A stretch of DNA of 35,698 nt from NCBI GenBank assembly GCA_028284155.1, contig JANQSF010000100.1:1-35698 (forward strand), written 5' to 3'. The notes under the pieces were generated by a model. It was not told the origin of the DNA, did no database searches, and saw only the letters and a program-made list of their open reading frames with translations. A program made the translations under genes and the position numbers. Below, one piece after another: positions 7,421 through 17,400 of the stretch (position 1 is its first letter; every line of letters begins with the position of its first letter). Source of the DNA: Phycisphaeraceae bacterium (GTDB lineage: Bacteria > Planctomycetota > Phycisphaerae > Phycisphaerales > Phycisphaeraceae).

Positions 7421-9031
7421 CTAGGTATGGGCCGCCAGCAGGTTGTCGATGCGCGCAAGCGTGCGGTCCCGACCCAGAATGTCCAGCGTCTGGTCGATGC
7501 CGGGCGTGACGGTCGAGCCGCTGACGGCCACGCGGATCGGCTGGGCGACGACGCCCATCCCGACGCCGCGCTCGTCGCAGTAGGCCTGCAACAGCTCGTG
7601 CGCCTTGGCGCCCGTCCACGGGTCGCATTGCTGATCGAGCACGTCGCGGAAGGTGGCCAGGTGTGTGACGCCCACGCCGTCGTTCTTGGTCAGGGCTTTC
7701 CGCGCGTTCTTGTCGAGGTTGTCGTAGGCGATGTCGCCGTCGTCGGCCACGAAGAACCCGCCGAGTTGGGCCGGCTCGTCGAGCGTGCGGGCGCGCGGGC
7801 GGTACGCCTCGGCGAACGCGGCAAATGCGTTGTCGTTCATCAGGTCGAGGAAGCGCGGGTGGCGTGCGGCGAAGTGCTCGTGCAACTGGTCACGGAATAC
7901 AGCCGGGTCTAGTGCGGCGATCGCATCGGCGTTGAAGCGGAACAGTTTCTCGCGGTCGAACTTTGCGTTCGACTTGCCGGCTCGGTCTAGGTCGAACTTG
8001 TCACGCAGAAAGGCGAGGTCGAATGTTTCGATGTCGTCGCCCGGGTTCCAGCCGAGCAGGGCGAGATAATTGAGCAGGGCGGTGGGGAGGTAGCCGCTCT
8101 CGCGGAAGTCGGCAACATCGATCTCGGGGAGTGCTAGTCGAAGTTGCCGTGCGATGGCTCGCGCGACGGTCAGGTCGTCGTTGTCTTTTGAGAGGAACGC
8201 GCGCAACTCGTCATTGGGAATGCCCGCGGAAGGCAGTCCGTTGTCGTTAAGCCCAGCGTCGATCGCTGCTTTGCGCGCAACTTTTGCCTTGACCCGTTTG
8301 CTCATCTTCGACCCGTCGGGGTTGAAGATCAGCGGGATGTGCGCGTAGGTCGGCTTGTCGAACCCCAGCGCGTCGTACAGCGCGACGTGTTTCGGCGCGT
8401 TGCTCAGGTGCTCCTGCCCGCGGATGACGTGCGTCACGCCCATCAAAGCGTCGTCCACGACGACGGCGAAGTGGTACGTCGGCATCAACCCGCCTGATTC
8501 GCCTTTACGGATCACGAAGTCTTCGGTTTGTCCCGCGGGCACGGTCACCTCGCCGAGCACCTCGTCGATGACGGTGATATCGCGGTCGGGCATCTTGAAG
8601 CGAAGTGCGCCTCCGCCCGCCTCGTCCTCGTACGCCAGCCCGGCGTCGAGCAGTTTCTGGAACTGCTCGTTGTAAAGGTCGAGTCGTTTACTTTGATAGA
8701 ACGGCCCGACGCCGCGCGGGTCAAGCGTGTTGGCCGGGTCGTCGGGGTCGAATGACGCGTCGTAGCTTCGCCAATCGTCGAGGCAGACCGGTCCCTCGTC
8801 CCAGTCCAGGCCGAGCCAGCGCAGGTCGCGGAGGATGGCGCGGGTTGAGTCGTCGCTGGATCGGGCGCGATCGGTGTCTTCAATGCGGAGGAGGAATCGG
8901 CTTCCCGGGCCGCCGCGTCCTTTTGCGAACGCCCAGTTGTAAAGGGCTGTGCGCGCTCCGCCGACGTGCAGCGCGCCGGTCGGGCTGGGGGCGAAGCGGG
9001 TGATCACGGGTTGGCTGGCGTCGTCGGGCAT
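7421..9031 (-). CDS. gltX: Glutamate--tRNA ligase
   Basis: This class I aminoacyl-tRNA synthetase charges tRNA with glutamate in the cytoplasm. The 536-residue product has the GluRS start RFAPSPTGALHVGGARTAL, in which HVGG (residues 22-25) is the HIGH signature, the EDTD motif at 51-54, and the KMSKR loop at 242-246. The C-terminal part is the alpha-helical anticodon-binding domain of bacterial GluRS. Start ATG 9031 fits the family; an in-frame extension to 9250 reads through low-complexity DNA and a REP-like element and is rejected. An unusual feature is 66 residues between KMSKR and the GYLP helix, where E. coli GluRS has about 12. The gene is divergent from glnS. Whether it is discriminating or also makes Glu-tRNA(Gln) cannot be read here. 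Confidence 0.95.
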   Translation of the reverse strand: MPDDASQPVITRFAPSPTGALHVGGARTALYNWAFAKGRGGPGSRFLLRIEDTDRARSSDDSTRAILRDLRWLGLDWDEGPVCLDDWRSYDASFDPDDPANTLDPRGVGPFYQSKRLDLYNEQFQKLLDAGLAYEDEAGGGALRFKMPDRDITVIDEVLGEVTVPAGQTEDFVIRKGESGGLMPTYHFAVVVDDALMGVTHVIRGQEHLSNAPKHVALYDALGFDKPTYAHIPLIFNPDGSKMSKRVKAKVARKAAIDAGLNDNGLPSAGIPNDELRAFLSKDNDDLTVARAIARQLRLALPEIDVADFRESGYLPTALLNYLALLGWNPGDDIETFDLAFLRDKFDLDRAGKSNAKFDREKLFRFNADAIAALDPAVFRDQLHEHFAARHPRFLDLMNDNAFAAFAEAYRPRARTLDEPAQLGGFFVADDGDIAYDNLDKNARKALTKNDGVGVTHLATFRDVLDQQCDPWTGAKAHELLQAYCDERGVGMGVVAQPIRVAVSGSTVTPGIDQTLDILGRDRTLARIDNLLAAHT

Positions 9032-9048
9032 GGCGGCGGGACAGCAGG

Positions 9049-9072
9049 AAAACAACAAAACAACAAAACAAC
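9049..9072. repeat. Three perfect copies of an 8-bp tandem repeat
   Basis: The unit AAAACAAC occurs three times without a change just upstream of gltX on its template side. The sequence differs sharply in base composition from the surrounding DNA. It lies in the gltX 5' region and could affect promoter or leader structure by slippage, but no function can be shown. Confidence 0.6.
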
Positions 9073-9158
9073 AGAGCAAGAAATGTAGGTTGTCGGGGAC
9101 GCGGCGTGTAACGGGCGGGCGGGGCGGCCGTACAATCGCGGGCGTTTTGGTGAATTCA

Positions 9159-9291
9159 TTTAGCCGCGTCGCTTGCGACGCGCGTCGGTCGGCCTGATGG
9201 ATCGAGCGACGTTGACGGGCGCAAGGGTGCCAAGTGCCCGATTGGATCATGAATGCTGCGACCGCAGCGCGTCGCGAGCGACGCGGCTAAA
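9159..9291. repeat. REPIN-like doublet 2: two inverted 24-bp palindromic elements
   Basis: The left element covers 9159-9182 and the right element 9268-9291. They are inverted copies over 24 bases with one mismatch, 85 bp apart. Each begins (left) or ends (right) with a TTTAGCCGC-type flank and contains its own hairpin, GCGTCGC-TT-GCGACGC in the left copy. The whole structure can also fold as one long cruciform. It sits between the divergent gltX and glnS genes, ending 28 bp before the glnS start. Confidence 0.65.
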
Positions 9292-9319
9292 TGGACGCGG
9301 CGCGAAAGGGCCAGCTTCG

Positions 9320-11164
9320 ATGTCTGCTGATTCTGTGACAACAAGCGACGCTTCTGCGGCGTCACCGCCGCTCGACTTCCTGCGCCAGATGGTCGCGGAC
9401 GACCTGGCATCGGGTCGGCGGTCGGAGGTCGTGACACGGTTTCCGCCGGAGCCGAACGGCTTTTTGCACATCGGGCACGCCAAGGCGATCACGATCAGCT
9501 TCGGCATCGCCCAGCAGGCCGCGGCGGGTGAGCTTGGACCGGACGTTCCCGTGGTGCCGGCCCGCACGCACCTGCGCTTCGACGACACGAACCCTGCCAA
9601 GGAAGAGCAGCGTTACATCGACGCGATCAAGGAAGACATCCGTTGGCTTGGGTTCGACTGGGGCGAGCATGAGTACCACGCCAGCGATTACTTTGGCACG
9701 TTATACGACTGGGCGCGTGCGCTGATCGAGCATGGCCACGCGTACGTTGACGATCAGTCAGCCGACGAGATGCGCGCCAACCGCGGCACGCTGACGACCC
9801 CCGGAAGTGCAAGTCCTTATCGCGACCGACCCCCGGACGAAAGTCTTGACCTGTTCGCGCGGATGAAAGCGGGCGAGTTCCCTGACGGCTCGCGTGTGTT
9901 GCGCGCGAAGATCGACATGGCGTCGCCAAACCTGAACCTGCGCGACCCGGCCATGTACCGCATCCTGCACGCGACGCACCCGCGCACCGGCGACGACTGG
10001 TGCATCTACCCGATGTACGACTGGGCGCACGGCCAAAGCGACTGGATCGAGGGTGTGACACACTCGCTCTGCTCGCTGGAGTTCGAGGCGCATCGGCCGT
10101 TGTACGACTGGTTCATCGACACGCTCATCAAGTGTGGCGCGCACCCAAGAAAGCATGACGACGGCGCGATCGACGCGAACGATCGACCTCGCCAAACTGA
10201 GTTCAACCGCCTGAATGTGACGCACACGGTCATGTCGAAGCGGTTCCTGCGCACGCTCGTCGAAGAGAACTACGTGTCCGGCTGGGACGACCCGCGGATG
10301 CCGACGCTGCGCGGGATGCGCCGTCGCGGGTACCCGGCCGCGGCGTTGCGGCGGTTCATCGTCGACGCCGGCCTGTCGAAGCGGAACCAGGTCATGGACC
10401 TGGGCCGACTCGAAGGCGCGGTGCGCGACGACCTGAACAAGACCGCGCTGCGGCGCATGGCTGTGCTCGACCCGCTGAAAGTCGTCATCACCAATTGGCC
10501 TGATGGCGAGGTCGATCAGCTCGACGCGACGAACAACCCGGAAGACGACTCGGCCGGTGTGCGGCAGGTCGATTTCAGCGGCGAGTTGTACATCGAGCGC
10601 GAAGACTTCATGATCGACCCGCCGCGCAAGTTTTTCCGGCTAGGCCCGGGGCGCGAGGTTCGGCTGCGGTACGCGTATTGGATCACGTGCACGGATTACG
10701 AGACGGACGCGGACGGCAACGTGACGCTCGTGCGCTGCACGTACGACCCGCAGACGCGTGGCGGCGACTCGCCGCCGCCCGACACCGAGGGCAAGGTCCG
10801 CAAGGTCAAGGGCACGCTGCACTGGGTCAGCGCCGCCCACGCCGTGGACGCGACTGTTCGGTTGTACGACACGCTCCTTAATAAGGACGACGATGACGAG
10901 GCCGAACCGGGCGACGCGGCGGACGAAGCTGCGAGCGACTTCACCTCGCAACTCAATCCGGATTCGCTGGTGACGCTGACCGGCTGCAAGGTTGAGCCGG
11001 CCTTGGGCGAAGCCGAACCCGGGGGGGCGGGCAAGCCCGTGCAGTTCGAGCGCAAGGGTTACTACGTGCGCGACGCAGACGGCGGTCAGGGTGACGGCGA
11101 CGCGTTGGTCTTCAATCGCACGGTCGGCCTGCGCGACTCGTGGGCGAAAGCGCAAAAGAAGTAG
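9320..11164 (+). CDS. glnS: Glutamine--tRNA ligase
   Basis: This class I synthetase charges tRNA(Gln) directly with glutamine. The 614-residue product shows the GlnRS-type catalytic core RFPPEPNGFLHIGHAKA with HIGH at residues 50-53, the MSKR loop at 305-308, the TRGMRRRGYPAAALRRF-like region (here PTLRGMRRRGYPAAALRRF), and the two beta-barrel anticodon-binding domains ending in VFNRTVGLRDSW, a strongly conserved GlnRS terminus. ATG 9320 follows AAAGGG at a suitable distance; the longer frame from 9173 crosses the REP-like doublet. It is about 60 residues longer than E. coli GlnRS, partly from an Asp/Glu/Ala-rich insertion in the C-terminal barrel (around residues 525-545). Bacterial GlnRS is thought to derive from eukaryotes by transfer, so its presence here is taxonomically informative. 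Confidence 0.95.
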   Translation: MSADSVTTSDASAASPPLDFLRQMVADDLASGRRSEVVTRFPPEPNGFLHIGHAKAITISFGIAQQAAAGELGPDVPVVPARTHLRFDDTNPAKEEQRYIDAIKEDIRWLGFDWGEHEYHASDYFGTLYDWARALIEHGHAYVDDQSADEMRANRGTLTTPGSASPYRDRPPDESLDLFARMKAGEFPDGSRVLRAKIDMASPNLNLRDPAMYRILHATHPRTGDDWCIYPMYDWAHGQSDWIEGVTHSLCSLEFEAHRPLYDWFIDTLIKCGAHPRKHDDGAIDANDRPRQTEFNRLNVTHTVMSKRFLRTLVEENYVSGWDDPRMPTLRGMRRRGYPAAALRRFIVDAGLSKRNQVMDLGRLEGAVRDDLNKTALRRMAVLDPLKVVITNWPDGEVDQLDATNNPEDDSAGVRQVDFSGELYIEREDFMIDPPRKFFRLGPGREVRLRYAYWITCTDYETDADGNVTLVRCTYDPQTRGGDSPPPDTEGKVRKVKGTLHWVSAAHAVDATVRLYDTLLNKDDDDEAEPGDAADEAASDFTSQLNPDSLVTLTGCKVEPALGEAEPGGAGKPVQFERKGYYVRDADGGQGDGDALVFNRTVGLRDSWAKAQKK

Positions 11165-11473
11165 CTCACGTTGAGTGCTCGTCGGCTGCGCCATATCCCC
11201 CATACCATGGCGCAAACTGGGTCAATTCACCCGGTTTTCAGCGCATGGAATTGTCGATCCGTTCACGACGGCTCGTCAGGCCCGGTCGGGTCACTGCGGC
11301 ATGTCGATTGCACTTTCCCAAAGACGACCCCGGTGCGCGCGTTTGCGCAGTTCGGGGTGGTTGTGATGCCGGGTCGGCCCGGCTTGTGCGTTCGGTGCGA
11401 TGTGTTACCGTGAAGCATCGCCGTGTGTGTGCGCGGTCGCCGCGGCAGCCTCGTCAACCGGGAGTTCAGCGCG
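11165..11473. other. Intergenic region before the giant-protein cluster
   Basis: About 310 bp separate glnS from the first giant gene. I see no gene, and no strong terminator with a T-tract after glnS. The right end contains the candidate promoter listed next. Several GC-rich inverted motifs (for example GGGTCGGCCCGG around 11371-11382) are present but short. Confidence 0.5.
11384..11411 (+). promoter_or_regulatory. Candidate promoter of the giant-protein cluster
   Basis: TTGTGC at 11384-11389 is separated by 16 bp from TACCGT at 11406-11411, a sigma70-like arrangement 62 bp before the proposed start codon. The -10 box resembles the TACCCT proposed for recA. The call rests on consensus similarity only. 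Confidence 0.3.
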
Positions 11474-14400
11474 ATGAGATGCCCTATTCGATTCGGAGCA
11501 ACCCGCTGGTTCAAGCGCCTGCTGCGGCGCGGCCGACCGGTGACCCGGCGTGCGCCGCGCTGGAACGGCGTGGAGCAACTCGAACCGCGCGTCCTGCTGG
11601 ACAACACGCTGGGCACGGCCACCAACCTCGGCCTGCTGGACACGCCGCTGAATACGGCCGGCTCGGTCAGCGGCATGGGCGACATGGTGGATCACTTCCG
11701 CTTCACCGTCGACACGCAGGTCCGCGAGGTGACGGTCACCGCTGAAACGTCGGTCGACGACATCATTTTCGACGTGATCCGCGACAACAATATGAACGGG
11801 ATCGTCGACGGCAACGACGTGATCGACAGTGTGACAATCTTCAATTCGAACACGCCGACCAACATCCTGCTCTGGCTGGACCCCGGTGATTACTTTGTGC
11901 GTGTCAGTCCGCGCACCGCGACCGACAATGCCAACTACACGCTCAACCTCGGTCAGCAGCCTCGGCCGGACTCGTTGGGCGAGGGCGACAACACGCTGCC
12001 TACGGCCGACCCGCGGGGCGACCTGATCGCGCCGCTCATGATCAACGACTTTGTCGGCCAAAACGACCTGGACGACTTTTTCGCATTCAGTGTTTCAGGC
12101 TCGGTGCGCGAGGTCACACTCACGGCTGAGACGCTGATGGACGACGCCGTGTTTGCACTGATCCGTGACCACAACAGCAACGGGATTGTCGATGGGCTCG
12201 ACGTGCTAGATGACTTCCAGATCTTCAACGCCAACACGCCGGACTTCACGACGCTCTGGCTCGATCCCGGCAATTATTTCGTGCAGGTGACACCACGCAC
12301 GAGCCAGGACAATCCGGAATACAACCTGACGCTGTCGCAAGTCCCGCAGGCCCAGTCGACCGGCGAGGCGACCAACACACCTCCGACGGCCCAGCCTTTG
12401 GGCGACCTGCAGGCGCCGATCGACATCACCGACTTCGTCGGCCGATCCGACGATATCGACTTCTACGCGTTCACCATCAGCGGCTCGGTCCGCGAGGTCA
12501 CGGCGACGGTCACCACGGAGTCGGAAGACGTCATTATCGACCTGATCCAGGACAAGAACACGAACGGCTTCGTCGACAACGACGAAGACCTCGACGTCGT
12601 CACGCTGTTCAATGAAAACACGCCGACCTCGATCAGCGCCTGGCTCGACCCCGGCTCGTATTTCGTCCGCGTCCGCCAGCGGATTAACACGGACAACACG
12701 CAGTACGACCTGAACTTGTCGCAGATCCCGCAGGCGCAGTCCACCGGCACGAACAACAACGACCTGCCGAACGCGCAAGGCTTTGGCAACCTGATCGCCC
12801 CTGTCAACCTGACCGACTACGTCGGGCCGGCCGACCTTGAAGACATCTACAGCTTCAACGTGACCGACCACGTGCGCGAGGTCACGGTCACGGTGACGCA
12901 GGAAGAAGACGACCTGGATATCGAACTGGTCGCCGACCTGAACACGAACGGCATGGTCGACGCCGGTGAGATTGTCGATTCGCTGACGATCTTCAATGAG
13001 AACCTGCCGTTTCAGATCGGCGCCTGGCTGGACCCGGGAGAGTACTTCGTCCGCATCAAGCCGCGGACAGACGACGCCGAGACGCAGTATGACCTGAACA
13101 TCTCACAGCAGCCGCAGTCGCAGTCGCTGGGCAACGGCGACAACTTGGTGAACGACGCGCCGTTCTACGGCGGCGGGACATTCACCGATTACGTCGGGCC
13201 GAACGACCTGGCGGACATTTATGCGATTCAGATCCCGATCGGCGGGGCGACGTTCTCGGCAATGCTCAACCTGGAAGAAGACGACGTCATTGTCGACCTG
13301 GCGCAGGACGGCAACTCGAATAACATGATCGACCCGGGTGAGATTATTAACACGGTCACGATCTTCAACGACACCGGCGGGCTCAACCAGTTCCTCGCCG
13401 CCGGCGACTACGTCGTGAGCGTCGTGCCGCGGGTGGCGGACAGCGAGACTCAGTATTCGATCACGCTCGACAACATCATCTCGCCGGACATCGTCATATC
13501 TGGCAACGGCATCCCGATCGCGAACGGCGACCTGACGGCCGGCGGGCCGGACGGCACGAACCTGGGCGAGGTGGATGTCGACGGCGGCATGGCGACGCAG
13601 ACGTTTGAGATCCGCAACGACGGTTTGCTCGACCTGCTGCTGTTCGGGTCGCCGGTCGTCATGATCACCGGTTCGGGCGCGCCGGCGTTTCATGTGTCGG
13701 CGCAACCGGCCAGCCTGTCGCTTGAGACCTCGGCGACGACAACGTTTGACATTACGTTCGATCCTTCGACGACCGGCCTGAAGGTCGCCACGATCGAGAT
13801 CTTCAGCAACGACGGCGTCGCGACGCCTTACAAGTTCACGATCGGCGGCAACGCTGTCACGACCGACCCCGATATCAACGTCACGGGCAACGCGCTGCCG
13901 ATCCCGGACGGCGACACGACGCCGGACGTCGCGGATGGGACCGATTTCGGCGAGGCGGGCGAGAACCTCGGCTCGGTCACGCGGACGTTCACGATCGAAA
14001 ACACGGGGAACGAGCCGCTGGTTTTGGCCGGCGCGAACCCCGTGAGCGTGGGGTCGCAGACCGGGGACTTCGCGATCACGGCTGCGCCCGCTTCATTGAA
14101 CCTCGCGCCGGGCGGGACGACGACCTTCGACGTCACGTTCGCGCCGACGCAGACGGGTGCGCAGTCGGGCACGGTCAGCATCGGCAGCAACGACCCGGAT
14201 GAGAACCCGTATACCTTCGACGTGTCGGGCAACGGGATCGAAGTCATCCCACCGGTCGCGGTGGACGACACCGTTGCGACAACGGTGAATCAGCAGGTCA
14301 TGTTGAATGTGCTGGCGAACGACACGGACGCCGACGGCACGATCGACCCGACCACGGTGGTGATTACGCAGGCGGCGCAGTTCGGCACGGTCGATGTCGA

Positions 14401-17400
14401 TCCGGTGACGGGCGTCGTCACGTACACGCCCAACAGCACGGCCACCGGAACGGATACCTTCCGTTACACCGTCCGCGACAACGACGGTTTCGTTTCAAAC
14501 GAGGCGTCGGCGCGCATCACGGTGAATCGGGTGTCGGTCACTCGGAACGGCGAGTTGGTCAACGACGACGAAGGCCAGGTGGACTTCGGCCAGGTCGGTC
14601 AGGGGAACGACCCGGTCGGCATCATCGTGCGCGTGACGAACATCGACAATCAGCCGATCTCCATCGCGCAGATCGACGTGCCCGATGGTTTCATCATCCT
14701 GAATATCAACGGTATCCCGTTCTCGCCGCCGTTGCAGCCACAACTGACCGGCCCGAACGGCGGGCCTGCCCAGCCGGCGGTGTTGCAGGAGGTCGGACCG
14801 TTCGACCTGATGCCGGGCCAATCGTTAGACATCGAATTGGCGGTCGACCCCGATCAGGGGTCAGGCGTGGCGGCGGGCGTCGTGACCGTCAAGGGCATGG
14901 CTCAGAACGGTGACGACATCGAGTACGACTTTAATGTCATGGGTGAGGTGTTGCCGCTGCCCGATATTGCGCTCGGCGGCAACGGTGTTGAGATTTTCAA
15001 CAGCGACGTGACGCCTTCGCTGGCCGATGGCACGGACTTCGGCGTGGCCGACCTCGACGACGGGCTGGTGACGCACACATTCACGATCGGCAATGTCGGT
15101 TCCGAGACGCTGAACCTGACGGGCACGCCGCGGGTTGAGATCGGCGGCTTTAACGCCGGCGATTTCAGCGTGGTCGCGCAGCCCGACGCGGTGGTGGCAT
15201 CGGCCGCTAGCGTGAACTTCCAAATCACGTTCGACCCGTCGGCGCTCGGCGTACGCAACGCGACCGTGAGCATCGCCAGCGACGACCCGAACGAAGACCC
15301 GTTTACGTTCGCCATCACCGGCACCGGCGCGGTGACGCCCGACATCGAGGTGCGCGGCGACGGTGTGCCGATCGCCGACGGCGACACGACACCCGAGCCG
15401 GCGGACGATACCGACTTTGGCGCGGCCATCGCAGGGCAGGCGGGCGCGTCGCATGTGTTTGACATCTTCAATGACGGCAGCGGCGTGCTCAATCTGACCG
15501 GTTCGCCGAACGTCGTGATCACCGGGCCGAACGCGGCCGACTTCACCGTGACCAGCCAACCCGGCGGTAGTTCGATCGATCCGGACGACGACACGTCGTT
15601 TACGATTCAGTTCGCGCCGCTCGGCGGCGGGACGCGTCGTGCGACCGTGAGTATTGAAAGCGACGACCCTGATGAAAGCCCGTACACCTTCGACATTCAG
15701 GGCGAGGGCACGGGGCCGGAGATCACGCTGCTGGGCAACGGGCTGCCAATCAACAACAACGACGACACGCCCGATCCGGCTGACCACACCGAATTCGGTA
15801 ACGCCGACGTTCAACTCGATGTCGTGACGCGGACGTTCACGATCATGAATGACGGGTCCGACCCGTTGACGCTCAACGGCGCGGAGCGGGTTGCGATCAG
15901 CGGTGCGCACGTGGCTGACTTTGCGGTGACCGACCTGCCGGACGCGGTCATCGCGGCCGGCGGTTCGACCACGTTCGACATCGAGTTTGACCCGTCGGAT
16001 CAGGGGCTGCGCCAAGCGACGCTGACGATCGAGAGCGACGATTTTGACGAGCCAACATTTGTGTTCGACATCGTTGGCACGGGCACGGTGCAGTCAGAGA
16101 TCGACGTGCTTGGCGGCGGTGTGCTCATCATGAACGGCGACGTCACGCCGGGTTCGGCTGACGGCACGGACTTCGGGCCGGCCGACACGCTGCTCGGCAT
16201 GGTGATGCGCACGTTCACCGTGCTCAACACCGGTTTGGACGACCTGCTGCTCACGGGCAGCCCGGCCGTCGACATCACCGGGCCGGCGGCGGCGGATTTT
16301 GCTGTCTCGCTCGCGCCCGACCTGAGCGTGCCCGGCAGTGGCGGGTCGACCACATTCGACATCACCTTCGACCCCAGTGCGCAGGGCGACCGCGACGCGA
16401 CGGTGACCATCCTCAACAACGACGGCGACGAGAACCCGTTCACGTTCGACATCACCGGGCAGGGCGTGCAAGCGCCGGAGATCGACATCCGCGGGAACGG
16501 CCTGACCATCGTCGATGGCGACGACACGCCAGAGGTCGCGGACGATACGGATTTCGGCGGCGCGAAACTGGAAGACGACGTGATTGATATCGAGCTGAAC
16601 ATCCACAACATCGGCTCGGCCGACCTGTCGTTGACGGGAACGCCGCGTGTGTCGATGTCGGGCCCGGATGCAGGTGATTTTCAAGTACTCATGCAGCCGG
16701 GCGACGATGTTATCGCCCCCGGCGGGCAGACGTCGTTCACGATCCGTTTCGACCCGTTCGACCTTGGTACGCGTACTGCGACCGTGACCGTTGAAAGCGA
16801 CGACATAGACGAGGGTGTTTACACGTTCGACATCTCGGCTGAAGGGCTGCCCAACCAGGAACTGCTGGCCGAGATTGGCGACGGCGCGGACTCGAACAAA
16901 GCGACCGTGACGGACGACAACCAGAACGAGTTTGACGTGAACATCTCCGGCGCGGGCACGGCGATGCTGTTCGATGACGGGGGGCGGATCACGATCAAGC
17001 TGGTGAACACGACCGATCGCACGAACATCACCGTGCGCGACAGGGGCGACGGGGACGCGGCGTTGCAGAACTTCGAGGCCGACGGCCCGGTGAAGAACGC
17101 GAACCTGCGCGGCATCGGTATCGCCGGCGATATCCTCATCGCCGGGCTGGTCGGAAGCATCAACGTCGGCGACGTGGCTGACCAGCACACGATCATGTTC
17201 GGCGGGACGCCAAGCGACCGGGGCGTGCGCGCGACGTTCGGCGTCTTAACCGACGTGACGATCATATCGGGCGCGCCGTTCCAGACATTCACGGCCGTGA
17301 GCATCAACGATACCGACGACGTGAAAGACAGCATCACCGCGCCGTCAGCCAGGACCGTCAACATCAGGGGCGATCGTCGGACCGGCGACCCGGGCGACAT

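Noticed and set aside
9032..9250. N-terminal extension of GluRS with a hydrophobic Phe/Leu/Cys-rich stretch
   Set aside because: It is the translation of an AAAACAAC tandem repeat and a REP-like element; the family start is at ATG 9031.
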